A stretch of 64,000 bases of DNA from Serratia sp. M24T3 (GTDB taxonomy: Bacteria > Pseudomonadota > Gammaproteobacteria > Enterobacterales > Enterobacteriaceae): assembly GCF_000257645.1 (NCBI RefSeq), contig NZ_AJHJ01000020.1:1-64000 (forward strand), in the 5' to 3' direction. Of the stretch, positions 8,647-19,399 are shown in pieces. The translations under genes were made by a program, and so were the position numbers. Numbering within the stretch: position 1 is the stretch's first letter; each line of letters begins with the position of its first letter. The notes beneath the pieces were generated by a model. That model was not told where the DNA came from. It did no database searches and was given only the letters and a program-made list of their open reading frames with translations.

Positions 8647-9838
8647 AACGGCTGACAATCTCATTTATTAAAGCTTGGCCAAGCTGCTGTTTATCACTGA
8701 GGGGTAAACGCAGATCTCCATGTTGCCAAAAAAGATGCAAAGCATTGGTATTGCTATTAAAACCATGCCCGGCAAGTGAAACATCATTTGCGCAAATCAG
8801 GTCTAGATTCTTCCTGATTCGTTTTTGTTGGGCGTATTCTTCCATATTCTGGGTTTCTGCGGCAAACCCAACGACATACGGCCGATGTTCTTTCATGGCA
8901 CCAACCCCGGCGACAATATCAGGGTTTTTAACCATTTTAAGAGTGATTTCATCACCTTGTTTTTTTATTTTTTCGTCGGCAATCGTGATAGCACGATAGT
9001 CTGCCACAGCGGCGCAGGAGATAAAAATATGTTGAGAGGCGACGCCATTATTAACCGCGGCTTCCATTTCCAGCGCGGTAGTCACGTCGATTCTAGTCAC
9101 ATTTTTTGGCGTTTCCAGTGAAACTGGACCGCTGACCAGAGTTACCTGGGCACCGCGCCTGGCAGCGGCTTCGGCAATGGCAAAGCCCATTTTTCCCGAG
9201 CTTTGATTACTGATGTAACGAACGGGGTCCAGCGCCTCACGCGTTGGTCCAGCAGTAACCATTATCTTCAGATGCTTCAAGTCCTGGTGAGGCGTGAAGT
9301 GCTCAACGGCCATGCCGACAATCACCATCGGGTCGAGCATGCGCCCCGGCCCTACGTCGCCACAGGCCTGGCTGCCTTCATCAGGTCCCCAAATCAATGT
9401 GCCGCGAGCCGTAAGTTGTTGCAGGTTTTCCTGAGTGACGGCAGCACGATACATCTGCTGGTTCATGGCAGGAACAGCGGCGACAGGCGCAGCGGTAGCC
9501 AGACAGATAGTCGTCAGCAGGTCATTCGCCATCCCGGCATTGATACGCGCCAGTAAATCGGCGGTGGCGGGAGCGATGATAACCAGATCAGCCCATTTAC
9601 CGAGCTCAATATGGCCCATCGCGGCTTCTGCGGCCGGGTCTAGCAGCGAGTCAGAGACTGGATAACCCGAAACGGCTTGCAGGCTGAGTGGTGTAATAAA
9701 AGCTTTGGCCGCTTCTGTCATCACGACTCTAACTTCTGCTCCACGGTCGCGGAGCCGCCGTACCAATTCAGGTGCTTTGTAGGCAGCAATGCCGCCGCTG
9801 ACGCCAAGCACAATATGTTTGCCGGAAAGTCCCGTCAT
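8624..9838 (-). CDS. coaBC: Bifunctional phosphopantothenoylcysteine decarboxylase / synthetase
   Basis: This ~404-residue two-domain enzyme of coenzyme A synthesis has an N-terminal flavin-dependent CoaC domain ([26 protein letters not shown]) and a C-terminal CTP-dependent CoaB domain ([36 protein letters not shown]). It is of full length compared with E. coli. The start is either ATG 9838 or the adjacent ATG 9841; both follow a weak TCGGA. It overlaps dut downstream and diverges from radC upstream. Confidence 0.95.
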   Translation of the reverse strand: MTGLSGKHIVLGVSGGIAAYKAPELVRRLRDRGAEVRVVMTEAAKAFITPLSLQAVSGYPVSDSLLDPAAEAAMGHIELGKWADLVIIAPATADLLARINAGMANDLLTTICLATAAPVAAVPAMNQQMYRAAVTQENLQQLTARGTLIWGPDEGSQACGDVGPGRMLDPMVIVGMAVEHFTPHQDLKHLKIMVTAGPTREALDPVRYISNQSSGKMGFAIAEAAARRGAQVTLVSGPVSLETPKNVTRIDVTTALEMEAAVNNGVASQHIFISCAAVADYRAITIADEKIKKQGDEITLKMVKNPDIVAGVGAMKEHRPYVVGFAAETQNMEEYAQQKRIRKNLDLICANDVSLAGHGFNSNTNALHLFWQHGDLRLPLSDKQQLGQALINEIVSRYDEKNRH

Positions 9839-10022
9839 CATGATTGTCCGATTGAAAGTCCAAAGAGGCGATATTTTAGCATACTGCTCATTCATGACAG
9901 CTATACGCTTTCATTATTAGCGAGGGGGTTTGCGGGTTTTGCGAGATGTCTCGCAGGATAAAATCTTCTGCAAACCTTGCGTTATCAGGCTGTGCGACAA
10001 TCCTGGCTAATGAGGTGTGATG

Positions 10023-10703
10023 ATGAAAAAGCACAAAATAGTTTGGAGCGGAGGGACGGGGCCAAGAGAAAAGTTGATCACCCATGGGGCAGCCAGCTTG
10101 TCAGATTGTGAACTGCTGGCCATTTTTTTACACACTGGCGTGCGTGGCATGAATGTGATGGCGCTGGCAGAAAGCCTGGTTGCACATTTTGGATCAATTT
10201 ATGAAATTTTAGCTGCGGATTATCAGGACATAATCAGTTTTCACGGCATGGGGGCTGCAAAGTTTGCCCAGCTTTCTGCTGTGACTGAACTATCACAACG
10301 GCGTCATGCCCGTCAGCTCGCATGCGAGAATGTGCTGCTGAATCCACAGATAACCCGTCAGTATTTACAAAATCTGCTGTCAGATCGGGAGAGAGAGGTG
10401 TTTTTGGTACTTTTTCTCGACAATCAACACCGTGTTATTCGCCATGAGGAGATGTTTGCTGGTACTATTAGCAGCGTCGAAATTCATCCGCGTGAAATTG
10501 TGCGCGAAGCGATGAAGGTTAATGCGACAGCGCTGATTCTGGCGCATAATCACCCGTCCGGCAGAGCTGAACCCAGTTTTGCGGACAGAAGGGTAACCGA
10601 ACAGATAGTAAAGGCGTGCCAACTGTTGGACATTCGCGTACTTGACCACCTAGTGGTTGGGGGAGGAGATACCGTCTCTTTTGCCGAGCGCGGTTGGCTT
10701 TAA
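10023..10703 (+). CDS. radC: RadC-family JAMM/MPN+ protein
   Basis: This is a ~226-residue RadC-type protein. An N-terminal helix-hairpin-helix-like region ([13 protein letters not shown]) is followed by a JAMM metal-binding domain with the complete [14 protein letters not shown] motif and an upstream conserved Glu in HEEMFAGTI. The molecular role of RadC is unsettled; the early repair assignment is doubtful. Three consecutive possible starts occur (GTG 10017, ATG 10020, ATG 10023); a GAGG at 10012-10015 best fits 10023. It stands upstream of rpmB-rpmG, the usual enterobacterial order, but rpmB has its own strong promoter. Confidence 0.93.
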   Translation: MKKHKIVWSGGTGPREKLITHGAASLSDCELLAIFLHTGVRGMNVMALAESLVAHFGSIYEILAADYQDIISFHGMGAAKFAQLSAVTELSQRRHARQLACENVLLNPQITRQYLQNLLSDREREVFLVLFLDNQHRVIRHEEMFAGTISSVEIHPREIVREAMKVNATALILAHNHPSGRAEPSFADRRVTEQIVKACQLLDIRVLDHLVVGGGDTVSFAERGWL

Positions 10704-10715
10704 ACGCCTTTTTAT

Positions 10716-10734
10716 AGATCCTTAGGGATCTTTA
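10716..10734 (+). terminator. Short hairpin after radC
   Basis: The AGATCC / GGATCT stem (10716-10721 with 10726-10731) is followed by a short T run. It is a modest terminator candidate 12 bases past the radC stop. Confidence 0.5.
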
Positions 10735-10746
10735 GCTGTTCGGGAC

Positions 10747-10775
10747 TTGAGCACTTACGCTCTAGAGCGTATACT
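10747..10775 (+). promoter_or_regulatory. Promoter of rpmB-rpmG
   Basis: TTGAGC (10747-10752) and TATACT (10770-10775) are separated by exactly 17 bases, a near-consensus sigma-70 promoter. It places transcription start near 10782, giving a leader of about 220 bases before rpmB. Confidence 0.8.
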
Positions 10776-10808
10776 ACGCCACCTTTGAGAATCTTGGGTT
10801 TGGCGTTA

Positions 10809-10934
10809 AGAGCCTATCTCAGCAGGTTTCATTACCGGAAAGCATCATGCATGCTGATGGTTAACCTGATGATTTATGGTTTTTACCCGACGACAGTGAG
10901 TCGGTTCTCAGTGGAGTTTGCTGAGATGGGCTCT
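10809..10934 (+). promoter_or_regulatory. Structured 5' leader of rpmB with a 16-bp long-range stem
   Basis: Bases 10809-10824 pair with 10919-10934 over 16 positions (15 Watson-Crick and one G-U), closing a 94-base loop. Inside, CATCA/TGATG (10843-10847 with 10855-10859) and CCGAC/GTCGG (10887-10891 with 10900-10904) can form hairpins. GCCT/AGGC (10939-10950) forms another just outside. The rpmB Shine-Dalgarno GGAG lies ~57 bases further on. Such leaders often mediate feedback control by a ribosomal protein; no ligand is shown here. Confidence 0.6.
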
Positions 10935-10984
10935 CAAAGCCTGACGAGGCGGCCATACCCTATACGAAGCTCGAGCTGATTTGA

Positions 10985-11239
<255 letters not shown>

Positions 11240-11252
11240 GGAAAGGAACTGA

Positions 11253-11423
<171 letters not shown>

Positions 11424-11440
11424 TTTTAGCGGATTAATAA

Positions 11441-11467
11441 AAACCCGGCCTCGGCTGGGTTTTTTTA
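11441..11467 (+). terminator. Terminator of rpmB-rpmG
   Basis: AACCCGGCC / GGCTGGGTT folds into a GC-rich hairpin with a two-base loop and seven T residues after it, 17 bases beyond the rpmG stop. Confidence 0.9.
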
Positions 11468-11484
11468 TGCCCAAAAATCCCCTT

Positions 11485-11680
11485 CGTACTTGAAGCCGTA
11501 GCTGTGCTATTCAGCCCATCCCTGGACTTCACCCCTCCGGGGCCGCTGTAAACAGCGTTCAAATCTGCTCCCGGCAGCTTTGTGGCTACACACTCTCACC
11601 CCAGTCACTTACCAGTGTAAGCTCCGGGGGACTCGTTCATTTGCCGCCTTGCTACAACTCCAATTACTTCGGGGATAATT
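11485..11680. repeat. ERIC element with an internal ~70-bp insertion
   Basis: The canonical ERIC core CAGTCACTTACCAGTGTAAG is present, then GCTCCGGGGG, and the right arm GCCGCCTTGCTACAACTCCA follows. The left arm TTGAAGCCGTAGCTGTG (from about 11490) is separated from the core by an extra ~70 bases (about 11507-11580) that include a CCCCTCCGGGG palindrome. Standard ERICs are ~127 bp, so this is an expanded copy between rpmG and mutM. Confidence 0.8.
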
Positions 11681-11685
11681 TTACT

Positions 11686-11725
11686 GCTTGAAGCCGTAGC
11701 TGTGTTGGCTACACTACTCGGCACA
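11686..11725. repeat. Truncated ERIC left arm
   Basis: A second TTGAAGCCGTAGCTGTGTTG, then GCTACACTAC, appears immediately after the full ERIC but has no core or right arm. It ends ~23 bases before the mutM start. Confidence 0.65.
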
Positions 11726-11747
11726 TTAATGTCCCCAGGAATACTTC

Positions 11748-13818
<2,071 letters not shown>

Positions 13819-13821
13819 TAT

Positions 13822-15099
13822 TTAATGACTCCGTGGGGGAAGATGAGGCTCCATCAGCTGCAGCAGGCGTTGCAGTGCGCCCTGATTTTGACGCAGCACG
13901 TCTACCGCGTGGCGACCGTAGTACAAACGATAGTCTTCGTCGGTCAACAGCGTGGAAATCTCTTTAACCAGCGAGGCACTGTCTGTCACGGTAATCAGGC
14001 CATCCGCCTGCGCAAGTTTGGCGCAGATATCTTTGAAATTAAAAGTATGTGGACCCATTAGCACCGGTATTGCGTGCGCAGCGGCTTCCAGCGGATTATG
14101 ACCGCCTCGTTCAACCAGACTGCCACCAACGAAAGCAACATCAGCAATTCCGTACAGTAGCATCAGCTCGCCCATGGTATCGCCGATTACCATCTGAGTT
14201 TGCGCCGAAGGCACCTCTCCACTACTGCGTTGAATATAGGTCAGACCCGCTTTTTGAGTTAAATCGCAGGCCACCGGGAATCGTTCAGGATGGCGCGGCA
14301 CGAGGATCAGCAGCAGATTAGGAAAGGTTTTTAACAATTCGCGGTGGGCTTCAAGCAGAATAGCCTCTTCGCCGTCGTGAGTACTGGTGGCAATCCATAC
14401 CTGACGACGCGAGGCCCATTGGCTGCGCAATGTCAGTGCGCGAGCGGCGAGTTCAGGAGTGACAGAAATATCAAACTTCAGGCTTCCGGTGACCGCAAGG
14501 TGAGAGCGTTTAAGTCCTAAAGAGATAAAGCGTTCGCCATCCTCGGTATTTTGCGCCGCAATCAGGGTGATTTTTTTCATCACGCGCTGAATAAATTTGC
14601 CTATCTTGGCATAACCTTTGGCGGAGCGAGCAGACAGGCGCGCATTGGCGATCACTAGCGGAATATCTCGCTGATGCAGAGCAGAAATAAGATTTGGCCA
14701 CAACTCTGTTTCCATGATAATCACCAGCTTGGGGCGAACTTGATCAAGAAAACGCTCGATGGAGCCGGGTAGATCATACGGCAGATAGACGTGGCTAACA
14801 TCTTTGCCGAAAGCAGAAACGGCACGTTCCGAGCCAGTCGGCGTCATAGTAGTCACGGTGATCGGCAGGGAAGGATAGCGATGACGCAGCGCTCTGACTA
14901 ATGGCACCGCCGCTAGAGTTTCACCCACGGAAACGGAGTGCAACATAATGCCGTCCGCCACGACCTTACCTTTGCAAAATCCATAGCGCTCTGCCCATCT
15001 TTTGCGATAGAGCGGCGCCTTCCGGCCACGCATCCAGAGACGAATCCAGATCAGCGGCTGAATGAGGTAAAGAAGAACGGTATACAGCGTTTGTAACAT
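13822..15099 (-). CDS. waaA: 3-deoxy-D-manno-octulosonic acid (Kdo) transferase
   Basis: This 425-residue family 30 transferase adds Kdo to lipid IVA at the inner membrane, an essential LPS step. An N-terminal membrane-anchor helix (TLYTVLLYLIQPLIWIRLW, residues 4-22) precedes the first Rossmann domain with HSVSVGETLAAVPLVRAL. The conserved METELWPN, TGSLKFD, PRHPERF and EAAAHAIPVLMGP motifs follow. Full length. It heads the waaA-waaE-coaD tail of the minus-strand core cluster, 63 bases after wabH. Confidence 0.96.
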   Translation of the reverse strand: MLQTLYTVLLYLIQPLIWIRLWMRGRKAPLYRKRWAERYGFCKGKVVADGIMLHSVSVGETLAAVPLVRALRHRYPSLPITVTTMTPTGSERAVSAFGKDVSHVYLPYDLPGSIERFLDQVRPKLVIIMETELWPNLISALHQRDIPLVIANARLSARSAKGYAKIGKFIQRVMKKITLIAAQNTEDGERFISLGLKRSHLAVTGSLKFDISVTPELAARALTLRSQWASRRQVWIATSTHDGEEAILLEAHRELLKTFPNLLLILVPRHPERFPVACDLTQKAGLTYIQRSSGEVPSAQTQMVIGDTMGELMLLYGIADVAFVGGSLVERGGHNPLEAAAHAIPVLMGPHTFNFKDICAKLAQADGLITVTDSASLVKEISTLLTDEDYRLYYGRHAVDVLRQNQGALQRLLQLMEPHLPPRSH

Positions 15100-15162
15100 A
15101 ATATCCGTAAAATCTAAGGGTAAAGGCCGAATTCTAAATTTTAAGCTGAGCGAAAGCCATCA

Positions 15163-16272
15163 TTATTGATCGGCACTGATGGCTGCCAAAGCTGCGTATT
15201 GCTTGCAGATTGTTTGCAGCTCGAAGCGTGACAACGTTTTCTCGTCGATTGTCGGCGGGTTGTGATAGATCTCGCCAATTTTCTCGGCAAGAGAGTCGAC
15301 ATTGATTTCAGACAAACCTCGGGACAAATCGCCGATAAGGATCTCTTCCGGACCGCCCGGGCAACGAGTGCTAACGACAGGCGTATTAAGGATTAACGCT
15401 TCTGCCAGCACATTACCAAACCCTTCGCTATCCGAACTCATGACCAGCAGTTTAGCGTTTTTGATATATGGGAAAGGATTTTTCTGAAAACCAAGGAAAA
15501 TCACCCGATCGGCAATATCAAGAGTCTCTGCCAGAGTTTTAACTTCCGCAATTTTCTCTTCAGGACCCGTGCCCAAAAGAACTAAGGGCGCAGAAAGCCT
15601 GGTTTTGGCATAGGCCTTGAGCAAGCGATCGTGCCTTTTCTGCACATGAAAACGCGCCACGTGGATCAGATAAGGTTGGCCAGCTAGCTCACACTCTTCT
15701 GCCGCTAACTTTCTGGTATGCACTAAATCAAACGGATTGTTGATGACTTCAAGATGTCTGGCGTGCACGCCCATATCCGTTATCAGATCTTTTCCGGCAA
15801 ATTCAGAGACCGAAATAATATTTTTGTTCTGATAGACCGAAGCCATTTTTCGTTTTTTAAACCAGCGATTCAAACCTTTTCTATGGCCTAAATACGTTGA
15901 TGACAGCACGCCGTGGATGCAAAACCACAGGCGATTATCAGAATAAAGTTTGCTCTTGCTGACAATGCGGTCGGTTTTGTGCAGGTTAGAGATGATTAAA
16001 TCAAAGGCGGGTCCAGACTTCTCTAATTCGCTGAAACACTCGTCTAATTGCTTCGCTCGGCGGGAAAGCTCGCTAAGTTTGCGCCAAGGTGTGCGGCAAT
16101 CATCGTTGACCACTCGATATTCTATTTGCTCGGGAATGGTATAAGAACAAACATTCCGCAATGAAAGCAGAGCGACCTGATGGCCTTGCTGGATTAAACC
16201 TTCCGAAAGAGTCAGAACAACCTTCTCAGCTCCACCGCCCGGTAAGCCATCGATAATCATGAGTATGCGCAT
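15163..16272 (-). CDS. wabH: Outer-core glycosyltransferase, WabH type (family 4)
   Basis: This is a 369-residue GT4 enzyme. It starts MRILMIIDGLPGGGAEKVVL (donor/acceptor loop), with ISVSEFAGKDL mid-way, LIHVARFHVQKRHDRLL opening the second Rossmann fold, and the nucleotide-sugar motif SSDSEGFGNVLAEALILNTP (E-x7-E). The start and overall pattern match WabH of Klebsiella and Serratia, which adds GlcNAc to the core galacturonic acid laid down by WabG. Function here is by family resemblance. The first ~44 codons are duplicated 490 bases upstream as a decayed fragment. The intact copy follows a stump of a second wabG, with identical one-base spacing between stop and ATG. Confidence 0.78.
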   Translation of the reverse strand: MRILMIIDGLPGGGAEKVVLTLSEGLIQQGHQVALLSLRNVCSYTIPEQIEYRVVNDDCRTPWRKLSELSRRAKQLDECFSELEKSGPAFDLIISNLHKTDRIVSKSKLYSDNRLWFCIHGVLSSTYLGHRKGLNRWFKKRKMASVYQNKNIISVSEFAGKDLITDMGVHARHLEVINNPFDLVHTRKLAAEECELAGQPYLIHVARFHVQKRHDRLLKAYAKTRLSAPLVLLGTGPEEKIAEVKTLAETLDIADRVIFLGFQKNPFPYIKNAKLLVMSSDSEGFGNVLAEALILNTPVVSTRCPGGPEEILIGDLSRGLSEINVDSLAEKIGEIYHNPPTIDEKTLSRFELQTICKQYAALAAISADQ

Positions 16273-16273
16273 A

Positions 16274-16349
16274 TTATTTTATTAGGCTCCAGTAGAGAGA
16301 GATAAGCTGCGACGAAAGCTTTTGCGGTGGGGAGTCGAAAATGCTTCAT
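16274..16349 (-). pseudogene. Second wabG copy, internally deleted to ~25 codons
   Basis: Reading the minus strand from 16349, the first ~18 bases equal the start of intact wabG (ATGAAGCATTTTCGACT). They are followed at once by ~60 bases equal to the end of intact wabG, down to the TAA at 16274 and the same one-base gap to wabH. About 1.05 kb is missing. The flanks of the missing part both carry TCGACTG in the intact gene, so a deletion between 7-bp direct repeats explains it. The remaining frame no longer matches WabG after the junction. Confidence 0.85.
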
Positions 16350-16432
16350 GGAGATAACCTATCTGCCGTAACAATAATTTATTGGGCGAGTATTTCATCA
16401 AGATATCATTCGGAAGTGCGCGTACTTTGACG
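16347..16432 (-). pseudogene. Decayed duplicate of the waaQ 3' end
   Basis: Plus-strand bases 16350-16432 track 17889-17970 (the last ~27 codons of intact waaQ) with scattered substitutions; shared blocks include GCATCAAGATATC-like and ATTCGGAAGTG stretches. It directly precedes the wabG stump, as waaQ precedes wabG, so it is the left end of the duplicated unit. Homology fades beyond about 16432. Confidence 0.75.
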
Positions 16433-16632
16433 TCAAAGTGACTAATGCGGTCTAAATTCCATGATTCGATAGTGTTTGTTTTTCATCCAATATTGGTTTC
16501 ACATTGCCATTAATGGTTAAAGGATTTTACATTAAGACATTGATTTTAAGAATATTTAAATGAGTTTAAGTACAGGCATCTAAAACCACTTTCAGGCCGA
16601 TGTTAATAGTGAATATAGGTACAGGTTTGGTC

Positions 16633-16760
16633 TAAAAAACATCAAATAATAAAAGCAGAGCCAACTGATGGCGCTGCCATATTAAACCTTCCTAAAGGAT
16701 TAGAACAACCTTCTCAGCTCCACCGCCCGGTAAGCCATCGATAATCATGAGTATGCGCAT
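16633..16760 (-). pseudogene. Decayed duplicate of the wabH 5' end
   Basis: From the ATG at 16758-16760 (minus strand) the sequence repeats the start of wabH almost exactly for ~75 bases (MRILMIIDGLPGGGAEKVVL). It then diverges, with a stop soon after, and fades near 16633. It sits one base after the intact wabG stop, as wabH should. Bases 16441-16632 between the fragments are A+T-rich and hold no recognisable gene. Confidence 0.85.
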
Positions 16761-16761
16761 A

Positions 16762-17889
16762 TTATTTTATTAGGCTCCAGTAGAGAGAAATAAGCTGCGA
16801 GGAAAGCTTTTGCGGTGAGCAGTCGATGATTTTTTCACGCGCTCGTTCTCCTTCAATTGAACCCAGAGCCTGTTTTGGTAGTGCCATTACGGCCGCACGA
16901 AGACCTTCAATATCTAACGCATCACAGACATAACCGTTAACGCCAGCAGTAATAAATTCCGCGCCGCCGCAGGTTGGAGTGGTGATCACTGGTAATCCAC
17001 AGGCCATGGCTTCCAGGATAACGTTTGGAAACGGGTCATACAGCGTTGGCAATAGCAGGCCGTCGGCCATCTGGTAAAAGTCCTGCGTTGAGGTTTGCAT
17101 GCCAAAGAAATGCACTCGATTGGCGCATCCCAGGCTGGCACTCAACGTGCGATAGCGTTTTTCATCTTTATCTTGCCCCACGACCAGTAAATGTCGATCG
17201 GTAGGTGCGATGGCTTGAATAGCTGCATTCAGCCCCTTGCGCTCGAAACCCGAGCCGACGTAAATCAGGCAGGTGGCATCGGTAGGAACCTGATGTTTCA
17301 CTCGCAGTGCATGGCGTTCGGCTTCACTCGGCGGCAAATAGCGTTGGCTATCGATAGCGTTATAAATGACGTGGATCTTGTCTTCAGGTACGCCAAACTC
17401 AGTAATGATCTCTTTTTTCACCATCTCGGCATTGCAGATAACTGCTTTTAACTCCGGAGCGGCGTACATCTGCTGTTCGGCCTGCATTACATAGCGATGG
17501 TAGCGATCGGCGAAAAGCTGTTTGCTTTTCCAGCCAGGCAGTACTCGGGAACGCTCCTCAAGCCAGCGACGATGCACACCGTCTCCGGCGCGAAAGATAT
17601 CGCAGCCCGGAATACGCTCGTGGCTTTGTACCAGATCGAAGTCTTCTTTTTGCCACAGCTGGCGAGCTGCATTGGCAAATCCGCGTTCACGGCTAATCCG
17701 GCCAAATTTCCACGGGTCGCAAATGTGTACCTGCCATCCGGCTTTGACTTCACCCTGCCACTGACGAGTGATGACATTCAGCTCAAGATCCTGATTTTCC
17801 AACGCTTCTAATGCACGGGAAATAAACCGCTCTGCGCCGCCGTCAGGGCGATATTTTTGGCGCACCAGCGCCAGTCGAAAATGCTTCAT
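16762..17889 (-). CDS. wabG: LPS core galacturonosyltransferase, WabG type (family 4)
   Basis: This is a 375-residue GT4 enzyme closely resembling Klebsiella WabG: MKHFRLALVRQKYRPDGGAE start, SRERGFANAARQLW, AGDGVHRRW, YVGSGFERKGLNAAIQAI and the C-terminal YDPFPNVILEAMACGLPVIT (E-x7-E type) motif. WabG adds galacturonic acid to heptose II, the first outer-core sugar in that lineage. It resembles E. coli WaaG, a glucosyltransferase, so the donor is not proven here. The ATG overlaps the waaQ stop (ATGA). The gene is intact; a deleted second copy lies downstream. Confidence 0.85.
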   Translation of the reverse strand: MKHFRLALVRQKYRPDGGAERFISRALEALENQDLELNVITRQWQGEVKAGWQVHICDPWKFGRISRERGFANAARQLWQKEDFDLVQSHERIPGCDIFRAGDGVHRRWLEERSRVLPGWKSKQLFADRYHRYVMQAEQQMYAAPELKAVICNAEMVKKEIITEFGVPEDKIHVIYNAIDSQRYLPPSEAERHALRVKHQVPTDATCLIYVGSGFERKGLNAAIQAIAPTDRHLLVVGQDKDEKRYRTLSASLGCANRVHFFGMQTSTQDFYQMADGLLLPTLYDPFPNVILEAMACGLPVITTPTCGGAEFITAGVNGYVCDALDIEGLRAAVMALPKQALGSIEGERAREKIIDCSPQKLSSQLISLYWSLIK

Positions 17890-18965
17890 GGGAGTAACCT
17901 TTCTGCCGCATCAATGACTACCTGAGCGGGAATTGCATCAAGATATCGTTCGGAAGTGTGAGTATTTATAGTATCGGGATCGGGCAGAGGACCATAGTCA
18001 CCCGCCCAAATCACCTCACCTTTGGCTTGCCAAGGTTTCCAGAAGGTTAGTTTGGAGGGACCAAAAAGCGCGACCAGCGGCGTTTGAAGCGCGGCGGCCA
18101 TGTGCATGGGGACGGAGTCTACGCCGATAAACAGCGCTGCCTGGTCAATAAGTGCCGCAAGTTGGCGAAGGGTAAGTTTCCCCGCCAGCGAGGTGATATT
18201 TAGGCCAGGGCACAGGACCAAGATTTTTTCCACCATCTCCAGCTCGCGTTTGTCTGGTCCGGCGGTCACTACAATCGGAAAACCTTTTGCCGACAGCGCG
18301 CGGAATGTCTCTGCCATTTTTTCTTCTGTCCAGCATTTGAAAAACCAGCGCGATGTTGGCTGAACCACGATAAAGGGCAGTTTTACACCATGCTCATGCA
18401 ACAGATTGCTAATCACCTGCTCATCTTCCGGGGAATAGCTCATCGTTGCCTGGGTAGATAACGTCAAGTTCAGCGGTGCAAGGATAGCGAGATTCTGCTC
18501 GACAGTATGCAACTTGCCGTGTCCCTCAGTGCTGACGAGCTGCGTATGGCAGAACGGCCAAATTTTGCCACGACGTTTAGGAAAATCGAAACCAAGTCGT
18601 ACCGGTGCTCCACTGAGCCGAGTCACTATCGCGCTGCGCCACTGGTCACCAAGATTCACGACCAGGTCGTATTTACGCTGCATCAGCCGGCGCACCAGAC
18701 GGATTTCATGGCCTGTGTGAACACGAGGGCCAAGCTTTTTCCACTGGCGGTCAATAGTGAACATATTGGTGAGCGCCGGAAGGCAGGCCAGCATATCGCG
18801 AGTCTCGTGATACATCAGCATATCAATTTCGGCGTCAGGAAAGTGCTGACGCAGCGAATTGATAACCGGCGTGGTCAGCAGCATATCGCCGTGATGGCGA
18901 AGCTTTATAATAAGGATACGCCGCGGTGGTGAGGACATTTTGGTTGCTAAGGCCTGAGTCATCAT
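17886..18965 (-). CDS. waaQ: LPS heptosyltransferase III
   Basis: This 359-residue family 9 enzyme adds the branching heptose III to heptose II. It shows the family N-terminus RRILIIKLRHHGDMLLTTPV, a central VVQPTSRWFFKCWTEEKMAE and the C-terminal GVDSVPMHMAAALQTPLVAL acceptor/donor motif. Two ATG codons (18965, 18962) and a third at 18938 are possible starts; none has a strong Shine-Dalgarno, and the conserved part begins at about residue 15. It is coupled to wabG by a four-base overlap. Upstream is a 434-base gap to a divergent glycosyltransferase. Confidence 0.88.
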   Translation of the reverse strand: MMTQALATKMSSPPRRILIIKLRHHGDMLLTTPVINSLRQHFPDAEIDMLMYHETRDMLACLPALTNMFTIDRQWKKLGPRVHTGHEIRLVRRLMQRKYDLVVNLGDQWRSAIVTRLSGAPVRLGFDFPKRRGKIWPFCHTQLVSTEGHGKLHTVEQNLAILAPLNLTLSTQATMSYSPEDEQVISNLLHEHGVKLPFIVVQPTSRWFFKCWTEEKMAETFRALSAKGFPIVVTAGPDKRELEMVEKILVLCPGLNITSLAGKLTLRQLAALIDQAALFIGVDSVPMHMAAALQTPLVALFGPSKLTFWKPWQAKGEVIWAGDYGPLPDPDTINTHTSERYLDAIPAQVVIDAAERLLP

Positions 18966-19399
18966 TATTCACTATTATTTTATTATGGGTTGATTCTAAA
19001 GGAGCTAGAAGAATGTGGCTACTCTTCCAGACCGCTCTTGCTATGGGTCGAAAAATATCAAAGAATAGACAACAATTTCGCTGGATCGTTGTCGAACTTC
19101 CTGTTCATTAGGTTTAAGTATGACCAGACTAACCTTTATCACCTCAATTGATATTAAGGGCAAAGCCTTAGACAGAATCATTAGGATGACGTTAACGGGA
19201 GCTATGTCCTGTTTCCAAGGTTACAGATGATCTGTTAAAGATATGCTGTCATGTCGGTCTATGTTGCTCACTGTGAAATGGCGAAAGATGCGTAGCAGGT
19301 GAGAAAATTTATTGCGTTCTGTATCAGCGAATTAGCTGACGCAGCAGCGCATTGTAGGACTTACATTAGCTGAAAATTATCAGCAGAGAGTTAATCAAG
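18966..19399. other. A+T-rich intergenic region between divergent glycosyltransferase genes
   Basis: The 434 bases between waaQ (minus) and the family 9 gene (plus) contain no credible gene. They must hold both promoters. I found no JUMPstart/ops-type element, repeat or strong sigma-70 match. Confidence 0.5.

Noticed and set aside
10785-10979. 64-codon open frame in the rpmB leader
   Set aside because: It has no Shine-Dalgarno or recognisable similarity, and it lies over the long-range stem; the RNA structure explains the sequence better.
16441-16632. Possible insertion-sequence scar between the decayed wabH and waaQ fragments
   Set aside because: No terminal inverted repeats, target duplications or transposase fragments are visible; divergence of the duplicated unit is a simpler reading.
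18926-19111. 61-codon frame upstream of waaQ
   Set aside because: It overlaps the waaQ start on the other strand, has no Shine-Dalgarno and no family resemblance.
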